Assembly (NCBI RefSeq): GCF_003725545.1
Contig: NZ_RJLN01000006.1
Span: 47,768 to 111,767 of the forward strand
DNA length: 64,000 nt
Direction of reading: 5' to 3'
From: Micromonospora solifontis
Lineage (GTDB): Bacteria > Actinomycetota > Actinomycetes > Mycobacteriales > Micromonosporaceae
The translations under genes and the position numbers were made by a program. The notes under the pieces were generated by a model, which saw only the letters and a program-made list of their open reading frames with translations, did no database searches and had not been told where the DNA came from. Positions within the stretch are counted from its first letter, which is position 1. Every line of letters begins with the position of its first letter. This document shows positions 43,895 through 51,001 of the stretch, piece by piece.

Positions 43895-44245
43895 ATGCGG
43901 GAGTTCACGACCAGCGCCAACGTGGCGAAGCAGGACGGCGGCGAGAAGAAGCTGCCGGACGTGCCCTTCAAGCTGGACGGGGTGGAGATGGTGTGCCGGG
44001 CGCCGAAGGACGCTCAGCTGGCGTACCTGATGGCGGCGGCCTCGTCGAGCCGCACGGAGGCCGACCAGGTGGCGGCGGTGCTCGACTTCTTCGAGCAGAC
44101 GCTGGACCGAAAGAGCCTGGCGGTGTTCCGGAAGCGGCTGCTGAACACGGAGGACGAGTTCGACTTCACCGACGCCATGGGGATCTTCACGCACGTGTGC
44201 GAGGAGTGGTCCGGCCGCCCTATTGGGTCGGGCAGCGCCTCCTGA
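43895..44245 (+). CDS. Tail assembly chaperone (gpG-like)
   Basis: 116 residues from ATG 43895. KLPDVPFKLDGVEMVCRAPK, LAYLMAAASSSRTEADQVAAVLDFFEQTLD, and an end at FTHVCEEWSGRP, as in actinophage tail-assembly chaperones that are extended by -1 frameshifting. The downstream reading frame continues to 44535. Confidence 0.8.
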   Translation: MREFTTSANVAKQDGGEKKLPDVPFKLDGVEMVCRAPKDAQLAYLMAAASSSRTEADQVAAVLDFFEQTLDRKSLAVFRKRLLNTEDEFDFTDAMGIFTHVCEEWSGRPIGSGSAS

Positions 44246-44535
44246 CCCTGGCGGTCAAGCGCTGGCCCGAGTTCCACGGGACGCTGCTGATGCGGACCGG
44301 CCGGGAGCCGCTGGACTTGCCGCTGCCGTCGCTGCTGGACGTGATCTACGCCTGGTGGGTGGAGGGCGGCACGGAGAAGGACGTGGCGAAGTTTCAGCAG
44401 CAGCTGGAGTCGCCGCCGGTCGACGCGGAACTGGATGGTCGCGAGGAATGGTCCGACGAGGCGACCGACGAGAGCTTCGCCCGGGCGCTCTCAGACAGGC
44501 GCGTCCGCCGGGTCGAGCACCGGCATCAGTGGTAG
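44180..44535 (+). CDS. Frameshift extension of the tail assembly chaperone (gpGT-like)
   Basis: The -1 frame continues RPPYWVGQRLLTLAVKRWPEFHG, MRTGREPLDLPLPSLLDVIYAWWVEGG and DVAKFQQQLESPP, coding-like and fitting the gpT part. Two slip sites are possible: GGGG at 44179-44182 in ATG-GGG, or C-CGC-CCT near 44217. The start given is the earliest plausible slip; there is no independent start codon of note. Confidence 0.65.
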
Positions 44536-45539
44536 ACGAGCCGGTCAATCGCCTCTGTCACGGTCCCGTACGCCTCCTGGTCCAGGCCCTCCGGCAGGAA
44601 CTGCACCATGTCCGGCAGCGGCTGCTGCCCGCCGCCAGCAATCTGCGCCAGACGGCCGTTCGGCGACCGTCCCCGCTGATGCGTCACCCTGACCAGCCCG
44701 AATGCCTGCAACGTGCGGTGCGCCTCGTACGTCTCCGGCCCGATCCCGAGCATCCGGGACCGCACCCCCGCCGGCAGGATGAAACCCTCCGGGTCCCGCT
44801 TGTGCATGAACGCGGCCATGAGCAGAAACGCCAGCTCGGCGTCGGTGAGCACGCTGATCCAGCCGCGGGTGAACAGCCCCGTCGGCAGCACGAATGTATT
44901 CGCGTCCTGGTACGCCGGCACGGTGTACGGCACGTTCGACCCCGGCTGCCCGTGCTCGACGAGCAACTCGAACCCGCGCTGCTTGTTGCGCGCGTCGTCC
45001 CAATGCGGGAACGTCACCAGCCCATGGCGGCCCAGCGCGCCGAGGGCCGTGGCCAGGTGCCGGCGGTGCTTGTCTTGCCGCGTCATCGCCGTCTGGCCGT
45101 CGAGGGCGTCCTCGGCGCCGCTGGCGAACAGATCTGTCCAGGCGATCTGCCCGGCGCCGGCGTGCGACAACGGCCGGGTGTTCGGGCCCGGCTGCTTACC
45201 GTCGTCGGTACGGGTCTGCACCTCGAACAGCGCGGTCAGCAGCAGCCGCAGCGCCACGCCCTTGCGGCCCATGATCCGCGTTGCCGGCGGCCGGTCCGCC
45301 GGGGCGAGCCCGCGCCGGTCCGAGCCCTCCGCCGGCGCGGTGAGGCAAACGAACCCGTTGCGCACTCGTACCCCGTCGTTGCCCTTGATCGTGTACGCGG
45401 TCCGCGCCAGGGCGCGCAGGTTGCGCATCGCGTCCGCGACCGACATCTCCATCGAGGGCTTGTACAACCGTTCCAGTCGGTCGACCAGACGCAGCCGGTC
45501 GGGCTCGGCCGGGATCCAGGAAAGATCGACTCGGCTCAT
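44526..45539 (-). CDS. Antisense regulator-like protein, probably leaderless
   Basis: 337 residues from ATG 45539. TAGATT lies 7 nt upstream, fitting leaderless transcription. The central part (RKGVALRLLLTALFEVQ, HLATALGALGRHGLVTFP, FLLMAAFMHKRD, LGIGPETYEAHRTLQAFGLVRV) has repeated winged-helix-like units. It could be a repressor or replication-type protein. It sits between the tail chaperone and tape measure, where phages normally have no gene, and shares a divergent promoter region with a membrane protein. Confidence 0.6.
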   Translation of the reverse strand: MSRVDLSWIPAEPDRLRLVDRLERLYKPSMEMSVADAMRNLRALARTAYTIKGNDGVRVRNGFVCLTAPAEGSDRRGLAPADRPPATRIMGRKGVALRLLLTALFEVQTRTDDGKQPGPNTRPLSHAGAGQIAWTDLFASGAEDALDGQTAMTRQDKHRRHLATALGALGRHGLVTFPHWDDARNKQRGFELLVEHGQPGSNVPYTVPAYQDANTFVLPTGLFTRGWISVLTDAELAFLLMAAFMHKRDPEGFILPAGVRSRMLGIGPETYEAHRTLQAFGLVRVTHQRGRSPNGRLAQIAGGGQQPLPDMVQFLPEGLDQEAYGTVTEAIDRLVYH

Positions 45540-45574
45540 CACGGCCAATCTAGACGCTGCTGAATGAACGTTTT

Positions 45575-45613
45575 TGACCGACCTTGACGCAGATTCGCGG
45601 CAAAGGTCGGTCA
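45575..45613. promoter_or_regulatory. Divergent operator, 11-bp inverted repeat
   Basis: TGACCGACCTT (45575-45585) and AAGGTCGGTCA (45603-45613), perfect arms with a 17-bp centre containing most of a TTGACG box. It lies 36 bp upstream of the leaderless regulator-like gene and could control both divergent genes. Confidence 0.6.
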
Positions 45614-45756
45614 GAAGCGTATTGAGCATACCTCAAGATCGACTTTACGGCCCGCCCCGACTCGCCATCATGGAACCCGGGCACCCCGCCGGCACCCAGC
45701 CGGCCCAAGGCTGCCCCACCCCGAACGCGCGGCCACCGGCCCACCCGCACACGCGG

Positions 45757-45784
45757 GCGGCCTCCGGAGGCACCCGGAGGCCGC
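45757..45784 (+). terminator. 11-bp hairpin in the leader of the 45827 gene
   Basis: GCGGCCTCCGG pairs with CCGGAGGCCGC around 6 nt. It is 42 bp upstream of the start and could act as an attenuator. Confidence 0.5.
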
Positions 45785-45826
45785 GTGAACGGAGCCCTCC
45801 CACCTTGGACAAGCAGAGGAGCAACC

Positions 45827-46213
45827 GTGAAGCACACCATACGGCGCACCCAGCGCCCGCGGCCAGACGCCACCACCACCGGGCCTACCCAGGCGCCCGC
45901 CCGGAACACCGCGCCGGCACCCGCCCGCACGCCTGTTCGGCGCAACCGCCACCACCGCACCAACGGCCGGGTCACCAGGCAGGACATCGCGCAGAACGCC
46001 GGCCGGGAGAACGGGCGGGAAGTCGGCCAGCCAGCCAACCAGCCCGTCAACGAACCCGCCACCCGCGAGAAGCCCGGCCTGCCCCTGCGCTGGGCCGTCA
46101 TCGGCCTCGCCGCCCTCCTCGCCGGTACCGTCGGCTACCTCTTCGGCGGCCCCATCGCCGCCATCACCACGGCTGCGGCCGTCGCCGTCGCCGCCCATCG
46201 CCTCCTCGACTAA
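45827..46213 (+). CDS. Small basic membrane protein
   Basis: 128 residues from GTG 45827 (AGAGGAG site). A long Arg/Pro/Thr-rich N-terminus is followed by two close membrane segments (LRWAVIGLAALLAGTVGYLFGG and PIAAITTAAAVAVAAHRLL). Divergent from the regulator-like gene. Possibly a prophage-expressed membrane protein. Confidence 0.5.
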   Translation: MKHTIRRTQRPRPDATTTGPTQAPARNTAPAPARTPVRRNRHHRTNGRVTRQDIAQNAGRENGREVGQPANQPVNEPATREKPGLPLRWAVIGLAALLAGTVGYLFGGPIAAITTAAAVAVAAHRLLD

Positions 46214-46244
46214 CCACCGAGCCGGAATAAGACGCGAACACGAA

Positions 46245-46279
46245 GGGAGGCCGGCAGGCCACACAGCCACCGGCCTCCC
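46245..46279. terminator. Bidirectional terminator
   Basis: GGGAGGCCGG and CCGGCCTCCC, perfect 10-bp arms with 15-nt loop, between the convergent membrane-protein and holin-like genes. Confidence 0.65.
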
Positions 46280-46376
46280 AAACCAGGCACACCGACCAGC
46301 GCAACGATCCAGGCCGAACAACCTGCTGAGCACTCTGGTCGATCAGCGGACACACCGCCGCCGACATCTGCGGCAT

Positions 46377-46691
46377 TTAGCTGCGGAAGCCGTCGCCCCG
46401 GAACAGGGTGCTGCCGGGCTCACGCCGGGGCATCGGCGGCGGCACCTCGCCATCCGGCGCCGCCGCCAGGAACGGCAGGTACCTGCGGAGGAAGTCGTCG
46501 ACGCCGGGGATCGCGAGGACGCGGGTCACCGCGGCGGCGACGGCGAGGGCCTGGGCGACGAGAGGCGCGGCCTCGATGCCGGCGGCGACGGCGATGGTCG
46601 GCAGCAGCGACAGCAGTGCGACGACAGCTGCGAAGATCGTGCGGGCGACGGCCCGCCACGGGTAGCGGGTCTGCGTGGTGCTGGCGGTCAC
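46377..46691 (-). CDS. Holin-like membrane protein
   Basis: 104 residues. Two membrane-active stretches (VARTIFAAVVALLSLLPTIAVAAGI and ALAVAAAVTRVLAIPGV) followed by DDFLRRYLPFLA and a charged tail match actinophage holin-type proteins that follow the endolysin. Overlaps the upstream gene by 4 bp. It would let the endolysin through the membrane. Confidence 0.65.
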   Translation of the reverse strand: MTASTTQTRYPWRAVARTIFAAVVALLSLLPTIAVAAGIEAAPLVAQALAVAAAVTRVLAIPGVDDFLRRYLPFLAAAPDGEVPPPMPRREPGSTLFRGDGFRS

Positions 46692-47080
46692 GGGAGCTTC
46701 CCTCCTAGTTGCTGGATGAGGGCCTTGAGCTGGACGTTCTCGATGAGGAGCTTGTCCCGCTCGGCGGCCAGTGTTTGCCGAGCGGCCAGCTCGGCGCGGA
46801 GCTGCGCGACCTCGGCCTTAGTGATGGCCAGCTCCTCGTGGAGCTGGTGAATGGTCAGGTTGGCCGCCGCCATCTGCGTCTCGGCGAGGCTGAGCTTCGT
46901 CTCGGCCCCGGAGAGCTGGGCGTCCATGCGGCCGAGCAGCCGCTCGGCGATCTGCGTCTCGTAGTCGGCGAGGCTGGTGCGCTCCTTGCGCCGCCCGAGG
47001 ATCGCCGTGAGCACGCGGTCGACGACGGCGCCCGCGATCGACCCGCCGCCGACGAGCGCGGCGATGAGCACGGGCTCCAT
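46688..47080 (-). CDS. Membrane-anchored coiled-coil lysis-region protein
   Basis: 130 residues. An N-terminal membrane segment (VLIAALVGGGSIAGAVV) is followed by about 90 residues of coiled coil (LLGRMDAQLSGAETKLSL to LLIENVQLKALIQQL). It sits between endolysin and holin-like gene and may be a second holin or spanin-like factor. Confidence 0.6.
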   Translation of the reverse strand: MEPVLIAALVGGGSIAGAVVDRVLTAILGRRKERTSLADYETQIAERLLGRMDAQLSGAETKLSLAETQMAAANLTIHQLHEELAITKAEVAQLRAELAARQTLAAERDKLLIENVQLKALIQQLGGKLP

Positions 47081-47090
47081 CGTCGCCGCC

Positions 47091-47945
47091 TCAGGTGACC
47101 GGGTTCTTGAAGGCGGCGTCCCAGGTGGCGACGGCGATCAGCCCGTCGACGCGCAGCCGCTGGTCGCGCTGGAACGCTTCGGCGAGGGCCTTGTACTCGG
47201 GGCCGTAGATGCCGTCGTTGCCGGCGCCGCCGAGCCACGTCTTGCCCTTGCCGATCGACCAGCCTCGGCGGTCGAGCTGGGTGGCCCACTCGCGCAGCCA
47301 CGCCCGGTCGGTGCGGCCCTTGAAGTAGCGCTCGTACTTGCCGGAGACGCTGTAGTCGGGGCCGGACGCCGGGCCGAAGTACCAGCTGGCGGGCAACGGG
47401 AAGGCGATCGGCGTGCCGGGCGCGGGCTTCCCGGCGGCCGGCGGCTTGGCCGGCGCGGGCGTGGATCCGCCGACGATGGGCAGGCCGGCGTGCAGCCAGG
47501 CGTAGATCTCGTCGCCGGGGCAGGAGGTGTTCCCGCGGTCGCGGTGGCCGAGCAGTTGGAGCCGCTTGCCCTTGCGGTCGTTGGCTTGCTCGTAGAGCCA
47601 TTTGAAGGCGCGGCGGGCGGCGTCGGAGACGTCCTGGCGGCCGGGCTGGTCCTTGCCGATGATGCAGACGCCGATGGCCTCGGTGTTGTGGCCGGAGCAG
47701 TGGGCGCCGAGCGTCGTCCACCCGCGGCCCTCGTAGATGACGCCGCTGATGGAGTTGATGAGGAAGTTGTAGCCGATGTCCGCCCAGCCCTTGACCCGCA
47801 TGTGGTAGTCCTGGATCTGGCGCGGGGTTTGCGTCGCCGTCGCGGCGGAGTAGTGGCCCATGAAGACGGTCCGCTTCGACCAGGGCACGGTCGAGCGGGA
47901 CTCGGGTGGGCGGGCGCCCCATTCGGCGCGGCTGATGATGTCCAC
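47091..47945 (-). CDS. Endolysin: amidase_2 plus peptidoglycan-binding-like domain
   Basis: 284 residues. The N-terminal 155 residues form an N-acetylmuramoyl-L-alanine amidase of the PGRP/amidase_2 type: GHYSAAT with His31, GYNFLIN, IYEGRGW, GHRD with His134 and TSCPGDE with Cys142 as zinc ligands. A Pro/Ala linker leads to a C-terminal peptidoglycan-binding-like region (GRTDRAWLREWATQL, GIYGPEYKALAEAFQRDQRL). No signal peptide, so it depends on a holin. First gene of the lysis operon. Confidence 0.9.
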   Translation of the reverse strand: MDIISRAEWGARPPESRSTVPWSKRTVFMGHYSAATATQTPRQIQDYHMRVKGWADIGYNFLINSISGVIYEGRGWTTLGAHCSGHNTEAIGVCIIGKDQPGRQDVSDAARRAFKWLYEQANDRKGKRLQLLGHRDRGNTSCPGDEIYAWLHAGLPIVGGSTPAPAKPPAAGKPAPGTPIAFPLPASWYFGPASGPDYSVSGKYERYFKGRTDRAWLREWATQLDRRGWSIGKGKTWLGGAGNDGIYGPEYKALAEAFQRDQRLRVDGLIAVATWDAAFKNPVT

Positions 47946-48037
47946 TGGTTGTCCTCCCGGCAGCAGTGATCGTCTGTCGGGGGACAGCGGCTCTACGGTA
48001 GCGGCCCGGGGTGACTGGCGCGGGTCGGCTGGGAGGT

Positions 48038-48080
48038 GGGCGGGCGCGCCGGTTGCTGTCCTGGGACGGCGCGCCCGCCC
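48038..48080. terminator. 14-bp hairpin upstream of the endolysin
   Basis: GGGCGGGCGCGCCG and CGGCGCGCCCGCCC, perfect arms, 15-nt loop. With the next hairpin it isolates the lysis genes. The gap 47946-48228 holds no gene. Confidence 0.65.
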
Positions 48081-48180
48081 GGGTGAGCGGATCCGGGCTG
48101 CCGCCGCACCAGTTGGAGGACAGCCGGTCCGCTCGCCGCGCGACGAGCACGGGGGGAACCGCGTCGCGCGGTGGTTCAGG

Positions 48181-48225
48181 CCCGCCGGTCACCGCGTGGA
48201 CTGCGCGGGTGCGGTGACCGGCGGG
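48181..48225 (-). terminator. 15-bp terminator after the 48229-49423 operon
   Basis: CCCGCCGGTCACCGC and GCGGTGACCGGCGGG, perfect arms, 15-nt loop, 3 bp past the stop of the reverse-strand gene. Confidence 0.75.
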
Positions 48226-48228
48226 GGT

Positions 48229-48555
48229 CTACATGCGCCAGGTGTAGGTGACGTCGGCCTCGGTGGGGCCGATGACGACCTTGGCGAGCAGCATCTCCAG
48301 CACGGACTGGCGGTAGGCGAGCTGGACGTCGGTGAGGGTGGCTCGTCGTTCGGCGGCGCTCCAGGTCTTCGACTCGATGGCGGCGGCGTCGATGAGCTGC
48401 TTGTGGCAGCCGAGCCCGCACTTGTAGTTGCGCTGCGGGGCGTGGGTCTGCTGCTCCTCGTCGAACTCGGTGGTGTTGACGGGCACGAGGCGCAGGTCGC
48501 AGCGCCAGCAGTGGAGCAGCAGGCGCAGCAGGTACGGGTCGGCGCTGGCGGCCAT
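48229..48555 (-). CDS. Zinc-ribbon protein resembling recombinase zinc beta-ribbons
   Basis: 108 residues from ATG 48555. LLRLLLHCWRCDLRLVP, YKCGLGCHKQLIDAAAIE gives four Cys arranged as in the zinc beta-ribbon of large serine recombinases, but no recombinase domain accompanies it. A short helical end follows. Function unknown; possible remnant or regulator. Confidence 0.5.
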   Translation of the reverse strand: MAASADPYLLRLLLHCWRCDLRLVPVNTTEFDEEQQTHAPQRNYKCGLGCHKQLIDAAAIESKTWSAAERRATLTDVQLAYRQSVLEMLLAKVVIGPTEADVTYTWRM

Positions 48556-48578
48556 GCGGGACCGCGGCGTCGGTGGCC

Positions 48579-48983
48579 TCACCACGGTCCGTGCGCCGGG
48601 GGGCGGCGGTATTCACCCCCCGCCTGCCCCCCGGCCAGTGCCGGCCGGGCCACGCCGGGTGCTGACGCGACGCCCGTCGGGTTTGCCGGCCACTGCGCCG
48701 CCCCGGCACCCCCTGCGGGGACGGCGGACGGAACGGGCCGCTCGTGCCACGGTTTCGGCGCGGCGTCGGCGGCCGTGACCGACGACGGCTCGACCCCTGC
48801 CGCCTCGATCACCCGGGATGCGTTGGAGCGGCACCGGCAGCCGAGCTGCCCGCAGGAGCAGACACCGTTCGGTCCGGGCCGGTGGCGCAGGTAGCTGTCG
48901 ACGGCGGCGCGGTAGAGCACGCTGCCGGGCAGGGTAGTGATGACGTCGGCGCGCATCCGGGTCGCGGTGCGGAGGCGGCTCAC
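48579..48983 (-). CDS. Hypothetical Cys-rich protein
   Basis: 134 residues from GTG 48983 (GTGA overlap with the previous stop). SVLYRAAVDSYLRHR, then GVCSCGQLGCRCRS; the last 60 residues are Pro/Ala-rich. Unknown; second gene of a three-gene reverse operon. Confidence 0.5.
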   Translation of the reverse strand: MSRLRTATRMRADVITTLPGSVLYRAAVDSYLRHRPGPNGVCSCGQLGCRCRSNASRVIEAAGVEPSSVTAADAAPKPWHERPVPSAVPAGGAGAAQWPANPTGVASAPGVARPALAGGQAGGEYRRPPAHGPW

Positions 48984-49423
48984 CGGCGGCCTCCCTTGCC
49001 GCGGAGCCGCTGGGCGGGGGTGGTGAGCAGCCCGGTGTCCGGCCAGATGATCTCGGTCGGCGCGTTCCAGTCGGGCTGGTCGGTGTTGCGCGGAGGGGCC
49101 GGGGTTGCCGGGTCCGCCGGCCCCTCCGGGTTCAGGGCACCGTTGGCCCACTGTACGGCGGTGCAGGGGAACGGCGAGCTGCACCAGGTGCAGCGGCGGT
49201 GGACCTTGACCTTGGGCGGCCAGGCCCGCACCTCGATCTGCGACGAGCCGGGCAGATGGATGGCGAGGACGTAGCCGGCGAAGGCTTCGCGGTGGTCCCG
49301 GCCGGTGAAGACGATGTAGCCCTCGTGGGGGACGAGCTCGCCCGGCGGCGGCGGTGGGACGTCGCCGGCAACCAGCGTGGACGGTGGTGGTGCCGCGTGT
49401 GGCATGTGTCCTGACTGGACCAT
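48980..49423 (-). CDS. Hypothetical protein with zinc-finger-like pair
   Basis: 147 residues from ATG 49423 (GGGGGCAG site). GYIVFTGRDHREAFAGYVLAIHL, RRCTWCSSPFPCTAVQW and a Pro-rich remainder. No family recognised. First gene of its operon, behind operator-like GGCACCGTG repeats. Confidence 0.5.
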   Translation of the reverse strand: MVQSGHMPHAAPPPSTLVAGDVPPPPPGELVPHEGYIVFTGRDHREAFAGYVLAIHLPGSSQIEVRAWPPKVKVHRRCTWCSSPFPCTAVQWANGALNPEGPADPATPAPPRNTDQPDWNAPTEIIWPDTGLLTTPAQRLRGKGGRR

Positions 49424-49481
49424 GAGCTGCCCCCAGGGGTGCGGTTCTCGATGGTGGTCGGTTGCCGCACAGTGCCGTTCC

Positions 49482-49520
49482 GGCACCGTGCTGTTTAGCA
49501 CGGTGCCAGCATGGCACGGA
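49482..49520. promoter_or_regulatory. GGCACCGTGC operator cluster
   Basis: GGCACCGTGCT at 49482-49492, its inverted copy AGCACGGTGCC at 49497-49507, and a third half-site TGGCACGG after it. The same word occurs at 50745 upstream of the DUF5753 regulator, suggesting the regulator acts here and on itself. Confidence 0.55.
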
Positions 49521-49581
49521 GCCGGTCTATGTCACAAGGGGAACCCGGAAGTTGACTCGGCGTGTCGGTCGTGGACGTGGC

Positions 49582-49613
49582 GAGGGGCCGGCACCGTGCG
49601 GTGCCGGCCCCTC
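49582..49613 (-). terminator. Terminator after the DUF397 gene
   Basis: GAGGGGCCGGCAC and GTGCCGGCCCCTC (13 bp) around CGTGCG, 18 bp downstream of the DUF397 stop on the reverse strand. Confidence 0.75.
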
Positions 49614-49631
49614 TCTGGGTGCTGCGGTCGG

Positions 49632-49838
49632 TCAGGCCAGGTCGAACTGGCCGTTCCTCGCGCCGGCGATGAACGCGGTCCAGCCGGCGCTGTTGAAGGT
49701 CAGGACGGGGCCAGAGCGGTCCTTGCTGTCGCGGACCAGCATGGTGCTGCCGTCAACGGCGTCGGACACCTCGACGCAGTTCTGGCCTCCATCGGACTTG
49801 GTGGACTTCCGCCAGGGGCGGAAGGCGAGATCACTCAT
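49632..49838 (-). CDS. DUF397 protein
   Basis: 68 residues. WRKSTKSDGGQNCVEVSDAV, STMLVRDSKDRSGPVLTF and GWTAFIAGARNGQFD are the standard DUF397 blocks. These small proteins pair with a DUF5753-type HTH regulator in actinomycetes, apparently as antagonist or toxin-antitoxin-like partner. It follows the regulator by 14 bp. Confidence 0.93.
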   Translation of the reverse strand: MSDLAFRPWRKSTKSDGGQNCVEVSDAVDGSTMLVRDSKDRSGPVLTFNSAGWTAFIAGARNGQFDLA

Positions 49839-49852
49839 GGTGACTCCCTGGG

Positions 49853-50722
49853 TCAGGCGTCGGCGGCCACCAGGTCGGCCGCCTTCTGGATGAGGTCCGC
49901 GCTGGCCTCGGGGGACAGCGCGGCGTCACGCAGCTGGTCGAACAGCCGCGCGTACCGCTGCGCCTCCTGGGCCTCGGTGACCAGCAGGTCGGTCGTCACG
50001 GTGTCGACGGCGACCAGCGTCAGGTCCTCGGGGTCCGGGTAGGCGTACAGAGAGAACGGCGAGCGTGGGACGTACCCGCGTCCCAGCCGGGCGTCAACCG
50101 GCAGTATGCGGACGCTGACGTTCTCCCTGGTCGTGGCCAGATCGAGCAGGTGGTGCAGCTGCTCCCGCATGACGGCGGGCGGCACGGGCAGCCGCTCGAT
50201 CGCCTGCGGTTCCAGCACGACGTCGTACTCCGACCCGTCGGGGCCGGAAACCTGGAGCTGCCGGCGCATCCGGCCGGCGACGGTGCCGCTGAGGTCGAAG
50301 TCGGCTCCGTCGTCGAGCGCGACCTGGCCCCGGTGGCGGGCGTACGCCTCGGTCTGGAGCAGGCCGGGCAGCAGCGAGTTCTGGTACTCGCGGATCGCGC
50401 GGGCGCCGGCCTCGATGTCGGCGGTGCGGGCCTGCCGGTCGCCCATGGCGGCGTACTTGGCCTCGGTCCACCAGCCCTTGGCCAGGCCATCCCGGGCGAC
50501 CCGCTGGAGCGCCCGGTAGCGGTCATCGCTTTCGGGCAGCAGCACGTCGAGGATCCGCAGGATCGTGTCGAGCGGCCGACGTTCGCCGTTCTCCACCTTC
50601 GACACCGCGGTGCGGTCCAGGCCGGCCTCGCGGCCGAGCACCGCGCCGGTCATGCCGGACGCCTCCCGCAGCTCGCGGATGGCGCGCCCGAGACGAAGAC
50701 GTCGGGCAAGGGGGCTGATCAC
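49853..50722 (-). CDS. XRE-family regulator with DUF5753 (Scr1-type)
   Basis: 289 residues from GTG 50722 (GGAGG 8 nt upstream; GTG 50749 overlaps the operator). The HTH is AIRELREASGMTGAVLGREAGLDRTAVSKVE; the DUF5753 sensor region includes AIREYQNSLLPGLLQTEAYAR, VMREQLHHLLDLA and VSVRILPVDARLG, then DLTLVAVDTVTTDLLV. It pairs with DUF397 as in Streptomyces developmental regulators. In a phage late region this is an unusual, host-like cargo. Confidence 0.92.
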   Translation of the reverse strand: MISPLARRLRLGRAIRELREASGMTGAVLGREAGLDRTAVSKVENGERRPLDTILRILDVLLPESDDRYRALQRVARDGLAKGWWTEAKYAAMGDRQARTADIEAGARAIREYQNSLLPGLLQTEAYARHRGQVALDDGADFDLSGTVAGRMRRQLQVSGPDGSEYDVVLEPQAIERLPVPPAVMREQLHHLLDLATTRENVSVRILPVDARLGRGYVPRSPFSLYAYPDPEDLTLVAVDTVTTDLLVTEAQEAQRYARLFDQLRDAALSPEASADLIQKAADLVAADA

Positions 50723-50742
50723 GTGTGCTGCACCTCCGGGCG

Positions 50743-50768
50743 TTGGCACCGTGCCAGGTTGGCACGCG
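50743..50768. promoter_or_regulatory. Operator of the DUF5753 regulator
   Basis: TTGGCACCGTGCCAGG then TTGGCACGC: a palindromic GGCAC-C-GTGCC plus a third half-site, matching the words at 49482-49520. Lies just before the regulator start, fitting autoregulation. Confidence 0.55.
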
Positions 50769-50841
50769 GCCTGCCGTGAGGGTACGCGGCGACGGAAGCG
50801 GGCGGTATGCGTGAGGCTTTCGGCTGGCCTGGCGTGGTGGC

Positions 50842-50847
50842 TACGCT
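50842..50847 (+). promoter_or_regulatory. TACGCT late-type promoter before the tape measure
   Basis: GCTACGCTGTGCGG matches the capsid promoter (TTACGCTGTGCGC). A 13-bp hairpin follows it. Confidence 0.4.
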
Positions 50848-50900
50848 GTGCGGCAAGACTCGGCGCGCGGGACGGGTCGGGCTCGCTGGATGAGCGCCCG

Positions 50901-50934
50901 CGAAGGGCTCCGGTTGCGTCACCGGAGCCCTTCG
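50901..50934 (+). terminator. 13-bp perfect hairpin
   Basis: CGAAGGGCTCCGG and CCGGAGCCCTTCG around 8 nt, between two TACGCT promoters. Stops read-through into the tape-measure operon or acts as attenuator. Confidence 0.7.
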
Positions 50935-50989
50935 TCTGTCCGCGTAGCTATCCGGTCGCAGTAGACGACTGCGACCGTCGAAACTGGCC

Positions 50990-50995
50990 TACGCT
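50990..50995 (+). promoter_or_regulatory. Leaderless promoter of the tape-measure gene
   Basis: TACGCT is 6 nt before GTG 51002, no ribosome binding site. Transcription probably starts at or next to the start codon. Confidence 0.5.
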
Positions 50996-51001
50996 GGGTG
51001 C

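Noticed and set aside
48229..48555. Remnant of a large serine recombinase
   Set aside because: Only the zinc-ribbon-like segment is present and the gene is complete with its own operon and terminator, so it is listed as a zinc-ribbon protein.
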